Below are positions 16,509-25,262 of a DNA stretch of 29,859 bases, in pieces. The stretch is taken from contig JAZLLD010000041.1 of the NCBI GenBank assembly GCA_045597945.1, positions 1-29,859 on the forward strand. The letters run 5' to 3'. The position numbers and the translations under genes are program-made. Position 1 is the stretch's first letter. Each line of letters begins with the position of its first letter. This DNA is from Colimorpha sp045597945 (GTDB lineage Bacteria; Bacteroidota; Bacteroidia; Bacteroidales; P3). A model generated the notes under the pieces. It was given only the letters and a program-made list of their open reading frames with translations, made no database searches and was not told the DNA's origin.

Positions 16509-18623
16509 ATGGGAATTATTGGAAACATTAGAAAACACTCCGGATGGGCTGTTGCCGTTGTGGGCATAGCCATCGTAGCATTCATCATCGGTGACCTCAC
16601 CAAGAACAAGCAAGGTTATCCCGATCTGGGCAAAATCAACGGACAGACCATCACCTACCAGCGCTTCAACGAACTTACTGAGGAGATGGAAAACAACTAC
16701 AAACGTCAGCAGGGTATCGCCCAGATTCCTACTGATGCCGAGTACCAGCTCCGCGAGCAGGTGTGGCAGAATCTCGTCAGCGAGACCTTGACCGACGCCG
16801 AGTTTCAGAAACTGGGTCTCACCGTGACCCCCGCCGAGGTTAGCGACATGTATGTCGGTACCTTCATCCACCCTTATCTGCGCCAGACCTTCACCGATCC
16901 TTCGACCGGCGTTTACAACACTCAGGCCATTCAGTACTATGTAGATAACTTTGAGAACCTCGATCCTGAGCAGAAAACCGAATGGGCAGAACTTGAGAAG
17001 AGCGTAAAGGCTGACCGCAAGCAGCAGAAATACAACGCACTCATCGCTCGCGGTATGTACATGCCCAAGGCTATCGCCAGCCAGATTGCCGAAATGGACA
17101 GCAAGCTCAGCAATGTCTGCGCTATCAACTGCTCCTACCAGTCGGTTCCTGACGGCGAGGTGACCCTCGAGGACAAGGACTATCAGAACTACTACAACAA
17201 GCACAAGGCTGAGTTCCGCCTCCGCGACGAGATGCGCGAGCTCAACTATATCATCTACCCCATCGTCCCCACTCAGAAGGACATGGCCGACATCCAGGCA
17301 GGCGTAGAGAAGACCTGGGAGGAATTCCAGACTGTTGAAGCCGACGAGCTGACTTTCTTTGTCAACGCCGAGAGCGACCGCAACTACGACTCCACTTTCC
17401 GCAAGGCTAGCGAATTCTCCGCTCCTATGGACAGCGCCCTGATGGCCGCAGGCGAAGGCTCTTTCATCAGCCCCCGCATCGCTGGCAACGAATGGGTTAT
17501 GGCCAAAGTGCTGAAGGTTGAGAACCGCCCCGATAGCCTCCGCGCTAGCACTATCTACATTTTCAATGAGAAAGTTGGTGGCAACATCAACCGCACCGAT
17601 GCCGCTGCTAAGCAGCTTGCCGACAGCGTGATGAACGTTGTGAAGAGCGGTGCCATGAGCTTCGAAGAGGCTGTTGCTCAGTTCTCCGACGATCCTCAGA
17701 AATCTCAGAACAATGGCGATATGGAATGGCAGCTCGATGGCAACTATGGCTTCCTCAACGAGTCCCTCATCAACAATGCCGAGGGCAGCATCTTCGTCAT
17801 GCAGCACCCCAACGAGGTTGGCTACTTCGTGGTTAAGGTTACCGGCAAGACCGCTCCTCACCGCAAATACCAGGTGGCTACCATCGTTCGCGAGATTGCC
17901 GCTTCCGAGAAGACTTCCACCAACATCTACAACGAGGCTAACCGCTTCGCCGGCCAGAACCGCACTTTCGCCGAGCTCACCGCAGCCGCTCAGACCGAGA
18001 ACCTCCAGGTCCGCAACGCTATGATTTCCTCCATGCAGTATTCTATCGGTGGCGTGAGCAACGCCCGCGATATCATCAAATGGGCTTACGACAAGAAGAC
18101 CTCCGTCGGCGATGTTGCCGCTCAGGTATTCCAGGGCGATGACATGTACATCGTTGCTACCCTCAAGGACATCTACAATGTTGGTTACGCAAGCCTTGAC
18201 CAGGTGCGTCCGATGATTGAGAACCAGGTACGTATCGAGAAGAAAGCCGAACTCCTCAAGGCCCGCCTCGAAGAGGCTAAGGGCAATGGCGACCTCAACG
18301 CTATCGCTGCCAAGATGAAAGTTGCTGTTGACACTATCGACAGCGTCTCCTTCAACGCTTACTACCTCGGCCAGTACGGCATGGAGCCCAAGGTTCAGGC
18401 CGCTATCGCAGCTAGCGAGGCTAACAAACTCGTTGGTCCTATCCAGGGCGCAAACGGCGTCTACATGGTCAAGGTCAACGCCAAAGTCAACAATCCCGCT
18501 CCCGCCAATGTGGAAATGATCCGCAACCAGCGCCAGCAGTCCTTCATGCAGGGTCTCCGCGCTGTGCAGCAGGTGTTGAAAGACAACTACAAGGTTGTTG
18601 ATACCCGCCACAACTGCTTCTAA
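16509..18623 (+). CDS. ppiD: PpiD-like periplasmic peptidyl-prolyl isomerase/chaperone
   Basis: 704 residues. One N-terminal membrane anchor (about 13-30, GWAVAVVGIAIVAFIIG) after IRKHS, then SurA-N-like helices (NGQTITYQRFNELTEEMENN and LREQVWQNLVSETLTDAEF), a parvulin-type rotamase region (about 340-460, with STIYIFNEK, FEEAVAQFSDDP, GDMEWQ and VGYFVVKVTGK) and a long C-terminal helical part. Such proteins help newly exported proteins fold at the periplasmic side of the inner membrane. Codon choice differs from its neighbours (more GCT, GTT and CGC/CGT mixing), which suggests high expression. The next gene starts on the last base of its stop codon. Confidence 0.9.
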   Translation: MGIIGNIRKHSGWAVAVVGIAIVAFIIGDLTKNKQGYPDLGKINGQTITYQRFNELTEEMENNYKRQQGIAQIPTDAEYQLREQVWQNLVSETLTDAEFQKLGLTVTPAEVSDMYVGTFIHPYLRQTFTDPSTGVYNTQAIQYYVDNFENLDPEQKTEWAELEKSVKADRKQQKYNALIARGMYMPKAIASQIAEMDSKLSNVCAINCSYQSVPDGEVTLEDKDYQNYYNKHKAEFRLRDEMRELNYIIYPIVPTQKDMADIQAGVEKTWEEFQTVEADELTFFVNAESDRNYDSTFRKASEFSAPMDSALMAAGEGSFISPRIAGNEWVMAKVLKVENRPDSLRASTIYIFNEKVGGNINRTDAAAKQLADSVMNVVKSGAMSFEEAVAQFSDDPQKSQNNGDMEWQLDGNYGFLNESLINNAEGSIFVMQHPNEVGYFVVKVTGKTAPHRKYQVATIVREIAASEKTSTNIYNEANRFAGQNRTFAELTAAAQTENLQVRNAMISSMQYSIGGVSNARDIIKWAYDKKTSVGDVAAQVFQGDDMYIVATLKDIYNVGYASLDQVRPMIENQVRIEKKAELLKARLEEAKGNGDLNAIAAKMKVAVDTIDSVSFNAYYLGQYGMEPKVQAAIAASEANKLVGPIQGANGVYMVKVNAKVNNPAPANVEMIRNQRQQSFMQGLRAVQQVLKDNYKVVDTRHNCF

Positions 18624-19162
18624 TGGAGAATTTGTGGAATAACATAAAAGAGAAAGGCGCAACCGCTTGGGTGCGCCTTTCTTCTAATTGGCAGGACTTC
18701 AGCGAACGCATGCGGCACAAGCATCGCCTCGTGGTGATGGACACCGACGATTTCAAAGAGAAATTCTCTATGGAACTCACCGGCGTCAACCTCTTCACTG
18801 CCGTGGGCACCAGTGTGATCGTGCTCATCGCCCTCACAATGCTGCTGATTGCCTTCACCCCGCTGCGCAACATCATTCCCGGCTATATCAAACCCTGGCA
18901 GCGCGAAGAGATTGCCCGAAGTGCCCAGACGATAGACTCGCTTGAGAACGTCATCCAACAGCACGAGCAGCTCATCACCACCATTCAAGATGTGCTCAGC
19001 GGCAAACCTCTCACCACACAGCAGACCCAGCAGGTGAAAGAGTTGGACGAGACCGTGGTGGTTTATAAACACTCCAAGGCCGACTCGCTCCTTCGCCTAG
19101 AAATCGAAGCCAGGCACAAGGCTGCCCAGGAAGCAGAAAAAGAGAAGAAAAAACGAAAATAA
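18623..19162 (+). CDS. single-pass membrane protein with C-terminal coiled coil
   Basis: 179 residues. An N-terminal soluble stretch contains RLVVMDTDDFKEKFSMELTG, followed by a transmembrane segment (about 56-79, NLFTAVGTSVIVLIALTMLL) and a periplasmic helical tail (about 93-179) ending in a Lys-rich run. The first 90 residues resemble the N-terminal membrane part of Bacteroidetes M23 peptidases, but no peptidase domain follows; that comparison is from memory. The TAATG junction with ppiD indicates translational coupling, and dxr follows 52 bases later. Confidence 0.7.
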   Translation: MENLWNNIKEKGATAWVRLSSNWQDFSERMRHKHRLVVMDTDDFKEKFSMELTGVNLFTAVGTSVIVLIALTMLLIAFTPLRNIIPGYIKPWQREEIARSAQTIDSLENVIQQHEQLITTIQDVLSGKPLTTQQTQQVKELDETVVVYKHSKADSLLRLEIEARHKAAQEAEKEKKKRK

Positions 19163-19214
19163 AGCTACGACTTCATCCAACATCATTTTTACTAATCTCA
19201 TCAACTAATATATC

Positions 19215-20345
19215 ATGAAACGAATCGCCATCCTTGGCTCTACAGGTTCTATCGGCACCCAAGCTCTCAATGTTATCCGCCGCCACCGCGACCTTTTCTC
19301 GGTGGAAGTGCTCTGTGCCGGCTCCAATGCCGATCTTCTTATCCAACAAGCCCTTGAATTCGACCCCAACGCCGTGGCCATTGCCGACGAAAGCAAATAT
19401 GCTCAAGTACAGGAGGCACTCTCCTCCCACGACATCAAGGTGTTCTGCGGTATGGATTCCGTGGCCGACCTCATGGAGATGAGCACTATCGACCTCGTTC
19501 TGGCCTCCATTGTGGGCTTTGCCGGACTGCGCCCCACCATGCGGGCTATTGAGCACCATAAGCCCATTGCCCTGGCCAATAAGGAGACAATGGTGGTGGC
19601 AGGCGAAATCGTCACCCGCGCGGCACTGGAAAACCATGTGCCTATCCTCCCTGTTGATTCTGAACATTCTGCCATCTTCCAGAGCCTGGTGGGCGAAGGC
19701 GGCGGTGTCGACAAAATTCTGCTGACAGCTTCTGGCGGTCCTTTCCGCGGCTTCAGCCGTGAACAGTTGGAGAAAGTGACCCTCGCCGATGCCCTGAAGC
19801 ACCCCAACTGGAGCATGGGTCAAAAGGTGACTATTGACTCTGCATCGTTGATGAACAAAGGATTAGAAGTGATTGAGGCTCGCTGGCTTTTCGACATTCC
19901 TGCTGACCGAATCCAGGTGCTAGTGCACCCACAATCGGTGGTGCATTCCATGGTGCAGTATGTTGATGGCAGCATCAAGGCCCAGCTGGGCGTCCCCACC
20001 ATGGAAACTCCCATTCAATATGCCTTCAGTTTCCCGCAACGCATTGAAAGCCACTTGCCCCGACTCGACTGGCAGAAATACAGCCAGCTCACTTTTGAGG
20101 CTCCCGACATGAAGACCTTCCGCTGCCTGGATCTGGCCTATCAGGCCATTGCCAAAGGAGGCAACATGCCCTGCATCATGAATGCGGCCAACGAGGTTGC
20201 CGTGCAGCGCTTTATTGAAGGAAAACTCTCCTTCCTCGGCATTGCCGACTTTGTTGAAAGTCAGATGCAGAAAGCCCCCTTCATCGCAAAACCCACATTG
20301 GACGATTTGTTCCAAACCGACCGTGAAATAAGAATGAATTCATAA
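19215..20345 (+). CDS. dxr: 1-deoxy-D-xylulose 5-phosphate reductoisomerase
   Basis: 376 residues. Dxr makes 2-C-methyl-D-erythritol 4-phosphate, the committed step of the non-mevalonate isoprenoid pathway, using NADPH and a divalent metal. The NADPH site is ILGSTGSIGTQALNVI (about 6-21). ALANKETMVVAG, PVDSEHSAIFQ (metal-binding Asp and Glu), the flexible loop in LTASGGPFRGF, HPNWSMGQKVTIDSASLMNK and ADRIQVLVHPQSVVHSMV all match the family. The reading frame is complete. Confidence 0.97.
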   Translation: MKRIAILGSTGSIGTQALNVIRRHRDLFSVEVLCAGSNADLLIQQALEFDPNAVAIADESKYAQVQEALSSHDIKVFCGMDSVADLMEMSTIDLVLASIVGFAGLRPTMRAIEHHKPIALANKETMVVAGEIVTRAALENHVPILPVDSEHSAIFQSLVGEGGGVDKILLTASGGPFRGFSREQLEKVTLADALKHPNWSMGQKVTIDSASLMNKGLEVIEARWLFDIPADRIQVLVHPQSVVHSMVQYVDGSIKAQLGVPTMETPIQYAFSFPQRIESHLPRLDWQKYSQLTFEAPDMKTFRCLDLAYQAIAKGGNMPCIMNAANEVAVQRFIEGKLSFLGIADFVESQMQKAPFIAKPTLDDLFQTDREIRMNS

Positions 20346-20363
20346 TATTATATATAGCATCCC

Positions 20364-21413
20364 ATGGCAGCCAAAGTATCATTCGCTGTTACTCTTTACA
20401 ATGAATCTAAATGGATTGAGCGAGCCGCTCGACACCTATTTGAGCAGACCATGGATGACTTAGAGTATGTGTTTATCAACGATGGATCAACCGACGACAG
20501 TGTTGATATCATCATGCGAATATTGGAAGATTATCCTCAGCGCAAAAATCAGGTCCGGATAATAAATCATGAGCACAACATGGGATGCGCTGCCGCCAAA
20601 CGTGATAGTTTCCTCTATGCCACTGGAGATTATGTACTTTCAAGCGACGCAGACGATTATGTAGACATCCATATTGCAGAAAAGCTGTACAACAAGGCTG
20701 TAGAGACCGATGCCGACATGGTCGTTTGCAATGCCTGGTTCGAAAATGCCAAAAGACCCGGAGAGTTTTTCATCCATGATTTTCTTCCCGAAGGTGTGAT
20801 AGGTGATGGCGAAAATGTGCGGTTCGGAATCATTACAAGACAGACATTTGGCTCACTTTGGACACGACTTGTTAAGCGCGAAATATACACCAAGAACGAG
20901 ATAATGTGGCCTGTGAGCAACAAAATCTGCGACCAACCCATCACCGTCCAATTAGCCTATTATTCCAAAAAAATTGCCGGAGTTCCAGAACCTTTGTACT
21001 ACTACTTCTACCAAGAATCTTCTGTATCACGGGATGCCACTAAAGAAGCCAGAACCAAATTATTTGAAAGTTTCAAGACCAACTTCCAATTGATTGTAGA
21101 CTTTCTAAAATCAAAAGGAGCTTACGAAGAGTACGAACCCTATTTGATACTCAATTATAAAGCAAGAATCAGGAACTTGCTCATCAAGTATATTGACGAC
21201 CGCCAGGTGCACAAACTTTGGAAGAAGACATTCCCTGAAGTCAACCGAGTATATCTGCTTGGCAGCGAGCTATACAAGCCCTCATACCGCGAGAGAATAT
21301 GGTTCATCTGCGTATGGCTTGGTCTCTACCCATATCTCAAACGTATCCTCTTTTGTAAATATCTAAGACCAAGAAGCAACTGGATGATACCTTATTATAA
21401 ATATTCTAACTAG
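20364..21413 (+). CDS. family 2 glycosyltransferase
   Basis: 349 residues. Opens with KVSFAVTLYNESKWIERAA, then FINDGSTDDSVDIIMRIL, NMGCAAAKRDSFLYATGDYV and the metal site SSDADDYVDI, all typical of GT-A family 2 enzymes. WTRLVKREIYTKN and the VQLAYYSKKIAG segment complete the catalytic domain; a hydrophobic but Arg-rich C-terminus (about 300-340) may bind the membrane. It starts 18 bases after dxr and so may share its transcript, but the base composition is more AT-rich than dxr, which hints at later acquisition. Donor and acceptor unknown; a role in surface glycan assembly is likely. Confidence 0.85.
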   Translation: MAAKVSFAVTLYNESKWIERAARHLFEQTMDDLEYVFINDGSTDDSVDIIMRILEDYPQRKNQVRIINHEHNMGCAAAKRDSFLYATGDYVLSSDADDYVDIHIAEKLYNKAVETDADMVVCNAWFENAKRPGEFFIHDFLPEGVIGDGENVRFGIITRQTFGSLWTRLVKREIYTKNEIMWPVSNKICDQPITVQLAYYSKKIAGVPEPLYYYFYQESSVSRDATKEARTKLFESFKTNFQLIVDFLKSKGAYEEYEPYLILNYKARIRNLLIKYIDDRQVHKLWKKTFPEVNRVYLLGSELYKPSYRERIWFICVWLGLYPYLKRILFCKYLRPRSNWMIPYYKYSN

Positions 21414-21602
21414 TTCCGTGATTCTACGGGACAACCTCTCTCTATGAAGTGAAACCACCCCATAGGATGAGCGACACTTATTCTTCTATTACCGCAGTGA
21501 CAACCTTTTTGGGGTAAAAATAATATTCTGTTGCAAAAAAAATCCTCTTTTTTGTAAGATTTTGGCTATTGCTGCGACTACCTGACAAAAGCACAACAAA
21601 AA

Positions 21603-22088
21603 GTGAACACCACAGAGCAATTCAAACATATCATCCTGCAACACCAGCCTGCCATGCAGCGTATGGCCGAGAGTCTGCTGCATGACGAGATGGCAGCCGA
21701 AGACGCTGTGCAGGACGCTATGGTTGACCTCTGGAAACAACGCGACACCCTGATTGCCGCCCACAGCACCGAGGCCTTCTGCATCACCATAGTCAAGCGA
21801 CGATGCATCAACACTCTTCGCCGTCAGCACCCCACCCAGACCATCGATAAGCAGACCCTCATGGCAGCCGACCCACCGCCCGACGACACCGAAGAACACT
21901 ACCTCCAGGCCATGCAGATGGTGAATAACCTGCCCGACCTGCAGCGCAAGGTGGTGATGATGAAATATCACGACGACATGGACACCGCAGCCATCACGCA
22001 GCAGCTCCACATCAGCACCGCCAACCTTTATACCACGCTCTCACGAGCCATTAGCAACCTCAGAAAAATGTTGAACAATGAAAGATAA
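21603..22088 (+). CDS. ECF-type RNA polymerase sigma factor
   Basis: 161 residues. Region 2 (about 5-70) includes FKHIILQHQPAMQRMAESLL and AAEDAVQDAMVDLWKQRD, the core-binding and -10-recognition helices. Region 4 (about 100-155) has LPDLQRKVVMMKYHDDMDT, then an AITQQLHISTANLYTTLSRA helix-turn-helix. The start is GTG at 21603: region 2 begins within a few residues of it, and the next in-frame ATG would remove its first helix. The following gene overlaps by 11 bases and encodes a membrane protein, the usual anti-sigma position. Confidence 0.9.
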   Translation: MNTTEQFKHIILQHQPAMQRMAESLLHDEMAAEDAVQDAMVDLWKQRDTLIAAHSTEAFCITIVKRRCINTLRRQHPTQTIDKQTLMAADPPPDDTEEHYLQAMQMVNNLPDLQRKVVMMKYHDDMDTAAITQQLHISTANLYTTLSRAISNLRKMLNNER

Positions 22089-22692
22089 CAACCCCGACAC
22101 CCAGCTAGAGCAACTGCTCGCATCGCTCGCCGCCCACAGCCGCAACCAGCGCCGTCAGCAGCACCTCATGGATGAGATCGACCGCCTGGCCGCTGCCGAG
22201 AAACGTCGTCCGCTGTGGCCCTACTGGACCTCTGCCGTGGCTGCCAGCGTGGCCCTGGTGCTATTGCTCAAGCCTGCCGACACCGCCCAGGTGGCTCAAA
22301 TCGTGGATAAGGTCGATACCCCTGCCGCAGTAGTCGCTCCCACCGTGGTAGAAGCTGTGCCCTCGACTTTGATAGCCAAGGTGCGCAACACCAAGTCCCA
22401 CACGATGGCAGTAATCAATGAAGTGGTGCCGGTGACAGAACAGCAAGCCGAAGAAGAATCCGTAATTCCACAAACGGTTGAATACGAGCACTCCGACTTG
22501 GCCGAAACCATGCCCATCTTCGATATTGAGGATGCCGAAACCGACACTATCGTACCCGAAATTCGCATAATCCGAACCAATGCCCTGGTGGCCTACAGCG
22601 ACAAGAAAATACGCGACTGCCAGAAACCCGCTAAGGACCTCCTCGGCAATCCCATCGAAGAAAGTCAACCGCTCTTGGCTATGGCTTTTTAA
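22078..22692 (+). CDS. probable anti-sigma factor, single-pass membrane protein
   Basis: 204 residues. A charged cytoplasmic N-terminus (about 1-46, with LMDEIDRLAAAEKRR) is followed by a transmembrane segment (about 48-65, PYWTSAVAASVALVLLL) and an acidic, Val/Pro/Thr-rich periplasmic part. The layout and the 11-base overlap with the sigma gene suggest it holds the sigma factor at the membrane until an envelope signal arrives. I do not recognise a zinc motif or other named anti-sigma domain, so this rests mainly on context. Confidence 0.65.
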   Translation: MKDNNPDTQLEQLLASLAAHSRNQRRQQHLMDEIDRLAAAEKRRPLWPYWTSAVAASVALVLLLKPADTAQVAQIVDKVDTPAAVVAPTVVEAVPSTLIAKVRNTKSHTMAVINEVVPVTEQQAEEESVIPQTVEYEHSDLAETMPIFDIEDAETDTIVPEIRIIRTNALVAYSDKKIRDCQKPAKDLLGNPIEESQPLLAMAF

Positions 22693-22709
22693 CTTTGACA
22701 TTAACTTTA

Positions 22710-22750
22710 ACGTTAACTGGGCAGCAGCCGGCGCGAGAACCAGTTAACGT
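22710..22750. promoter_or_regulatory. 11-bp inverted repeat before the outer-membrane protein gene
   Basis: ACGTTAACTGG (22710-22720) and CCAGTTAACGT (22740-22750) are exact complements around 19 GC-rich bases. No T-run follows, so it is unlikely to be a terminator. It may be an operator or an mRNA structure 20 bases before the ATG at 22771. Confidence 0.45.
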
Positions 22751-22770
22751 CACAAAACAATAACAATATC

Positions 22771-24087
22771 ATGAAATACCTCTCCTCACTCATTATCGCC
22801 CTGCTGATGCTCACCGCTACGGCAACAGCACAAAACACAGTCATCTACACCCAACCCATTGAGGGCAAGGTGACAGAAATCACCATCAATTCTGGCTGGA
22901 AAGTCACGCTGGTGCCCCGCACCGATGATTCCACCTTGGTGTCGCTCGTCATGCCGCAGTCTCAAACCGACAGCGAACATCTCGACAGTATCTTTGGCTA
23001 CAATGCCAAGAAGAAGACACTCTTCCTCAAACGTGCCCCCCTTCACATGGAAGGCCAAGAGGTAAGAATCCATTCAAATTTTGCCAACAAATACCTGACA
23101 CTCAACAATCGTGCCACCGCCTATGCCCAAAACCTCACGATAGGCGAAGAGAGTATGGAACTTGGTGAAGGCGCAAGACTTGTGGCCGACACACTGCGAG
23201 GCAAAGGCGAATGCTATATATACATCAAAGATGCCGCCGACTTGATTGTCAACACCTTGGCAGGAGACGATATCTCATTGGATGGTTATGGGAGTAGCCG
23301 AATCGTTATCAAAAACTACACGCAGAAGGAACTCTCAGTGGACCTGCACTCGGGCCATGGCAAAGATTGCTACACCTTCCCCGACAGCACCCAGGTAGTA
23401 CGCCTAAACAAAAACGCTTTCTACTGCGATGCCGACACACTGCGCAAAATCTATGTGAACGATCAAGACAAGAATATTTGGGACCACCAAGTTTACGTGG
23501 GAATGTACTTGTACAATCGGTGGAACAACTCCAACCTGCCGGGATCAAGCCCCTACAAATTATCCGATGGTGTTCAGTTTGGCATACGGTTTGATCTTTA
23601 CTCCCAATTCCAACTTGCGCCCAAGTGGTGGGTGAACACAGGCGTAAGATTCGACATGAGCGCAAGCCCGTTTTTCAACCAAGTGGCCGTGGATGAGAAT
23701 GGACTCCTTCAGATAGCCACACCTTCTTCCTCCCCCTCACGCATCGTGGAAAGCTGCTTCTATCTGGGCATCCCCGTTCAACTCGGTTGGGCGCTTGACA
23801 AACCTACCCAAACTGCCCTGTGTCTCGACCTCTTTGCCGGAGTAAACCTAAGAAAGAATTACGTACAAAAACAGTTCTATGCCGACTCCAACCCGAACTA
23901 CGTAAACCTAGAGCCGCAAAAAGGCAATTACCGCAACCCCTTCAAACTTGAGGCAGGCATCAGTTTTATGTCCAAATACACCCCTGGTTTCAAAGGCATG
24001 CGCCTCTTCTACAACCTCCTGCCCGAGTATCGCCGCGACACCGGCCTGCCCAAAGTGCGCACCTTTGGTGTAGAACTGACCTTCTAA
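22771..24087 (+). CDS. outer-membrane beta-barrel protein with N-terminal adhesin-like head
   Basis: 438 residues. Signal peptide 1-20 (MKYLSSLIIALLMLTATATA). Residues about 25-225 alternate strands in a pattern like a DUF2807-type beta-solenoid (for example TEITINSGWKVTLVPR and LVADTLRGKGECYIYIKDAA). From about 235 on, amphipathic strands with aromatic ends (VYVGMYLYNRW, GIRFDLYSQFQLAPKWWVNT, ESCFYLGIPVQLGWALD and the final Phe in VRTFGVELTF) form an outer-membrane barrel of the PorT/OmpA-like small type. It lies 78 bases after the anti-sigma-like gene and is a plausible part of, or target for, that sigma system. Confidence 0.75.
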   Translation: MKYLSSLIIALLMLTATATAQNTVIYTQPIEGKVTEITINSGWKVTLVPRTDDSTLVSLVMPQSQTDSEHLDSIFGYNAKKKTLFLKRAPLHMEGQEVRIHSNFANKYLTLNNRATAYAQNLTIGEESMELGEGARLVADTLRGKGECYIYIKDAADLIVNTLAGDDISLDGYGSSRIVIKNYTQKELSVDLHSGHGKDCYTFPDSTQVVRLNKNAFYCDADTLRKIYVNDQDKNIWDHQVYVGMYLYNRWNNSNLPGSSPYKLSDGVQFGIRFDLYSQFQLAPKWWVNTGVRFDMSASPFFNQVAVDENGLLQIATPSSSPSRIVESCFYLGIPVQLGWALDKPTQTALCLDLFAGVNLRKNYVQKQFYADSNPNYVNLEPQKGNYRNPFKLEAGISFMSKYTPGFKGMRLFYNLLPEYRRDTGLPKVRTFGVELTF

Positions 24088-24155
24088 ACCATCGCGAATA
24101 TCACCCATCGCTTTCCCCGTAGCAACAAAAATATCAATATTCAACGAATAAACCC

Positions 24156-25019
24156 ATGCAAAAGATTCTGATAACAGGCAGCAGTGGATTCTTGGGAAGC
24201 CGTTTGGCCTATTACCTAAAGGATCGGTATGAGTTGCTGTTGCCTACCCATAATGAACTCAATGTCAGCCGCGAAGAAGCCCGGAAGGATTACATGGAAG
24301 AGCATCTGCCCGATGTTGTAATTCATTGTGCGGCACTCAGCAACACCTGGTATTGCGAGCAACATGCCGAGGATTCGCACCGAGTGAATGTGCAAGGCTC
24401 TGTGAGAATTGCAAAGGCATGCAAACTCACCGGGGCAAGACTCATATTCATGTCGAGCGACCAAGTGTACAATGGAACACCCTTGCTTGGCCCACTCAAA
24501 GAATGGGATGCGATGCAGCCAGTCAATGTTTATGGTTTGCACAAACTCGAAGCCGAGCAAAGGGTTCTGCGTAATTATCCACAAGCGATAGGGCTTCGAT
24601 TGACGTGGATGTATGACTTGCCAGGGAGTGCTATGAAGCAGAACGGCAACCTGTTGGCCAATCTGCTGAAAGCCTATGGCGAGGGCTCCAACCTCAACGT
24701 GGCAATTCACGAATACCGCGGTGTGACATACGTATGGGAAGTTGTCAGAAACATAGAGAAATGCATCACACTGCCAGGCGGTATCTACAATTTCGGAAGT
24801 AGCAACAATCTTAATAGTTATGACCTCCATCTAGCCGCGGCAAAGCTCTTAGGTCTGAAAGACCCGGCTATGTGGATTCTCCCGGACGAAGAACGGTTTT
24901 GTTCCCAGCCCAGAAACCTTGCTATGGATTGTTCGCTCATCGAGGAGCACGGCATTCATTTCTATGATAGCATAGAAGGTATTAAGAATGCAACACAAAG
25001 ACCTTTCCGCACAGAATAA
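24156..25019 (+). CDS. RmlD-like NAD(P)-dependent sugar-nucleotide reductase (extended SDR)
   Basis: 287 residues. Rossmann start ILITGSSGFLGSRLAYYL (GxxGxxG), DVVIHCAALSNTWYCEQ, VNVQGSVRIAKAC, FMSSDQVYNGTPL with the Ser of the catalytic triad, and the Tyr-x3-Lys pair in NVYGLHKLEAE. Closest in pattern to dTDP-4-dehydrorhamnose reductases (RmlD), but no other rhamnose genes are here, so the substrate is uncertain. It lies 68 bases after the outer-membrane gene. Confidence 0.8.
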   Translation: MQKILITGSSGFLGSRLAYYLKDRYELLLPTHNELNVSREEARKDYMEEHLPDVVIHCAALSNTWYCEQHAEDSHRVNVQGSVRIAKACKLTGARLIFMSSDQVYNGTPLLGPLKEWDAMQPVNVYGLHKLEAEQRVLRNYPQAIGLRLTWMYDLPGSAMKQNGNLLANLLKAYGEGSNLNVAIHEYRGVTYVWEVVRNIEKCITLPGGIYNFGSSNNLNSYDLHLAAAKLLGLKDPAMWILPDEERFCSQPRNLAMDCSLIEEHGIHFYDSIEGIKNATQRPFRTE

Positions 25020-25134
25020 CCACAAGCCCTACCCTCAACTACCAGACTAGCTTAATAAGTCTCCGGCCAGCCATTCATACCCATGAGGCAGTCGGTGATG
25101 TGGGGCCTTTCCGTCCCAGTAATTCCAGACCATC

Positions 25135-25194
25135 TTCATTGCAAGTTCATTCCAACTTCATTGCAACTTCATTCGACGAATGAAGTTGCAATGA
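25135..25194. repeat. 11-bp tandem repeat ending in a 17-bp hairpin
   Basis: Four units of TTCATTGCAAC type begin at 25135, 25146, 25157 and 25168. The last two also form one arm (25158-25174) of a perfect 17-bp hairpin whose other arm is 25178-25194, with loop GAC. It lies in the 243-base gap between two converging genes, which otherwise shows nothing. Confidence 0.75.
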
Positions 25195-25262
25195 GTTTGA
25201 AATGGTGATAGCAAGGATTTACACAGGAGCCATACTGGCAGATTGCTGGCCGGTGCAAGGCC

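Noticed and set aside
22710..22750. Intrinsic terminator after the anti-sigma-like gene
   Set aside because: No T-run on either strand after the hairpin.
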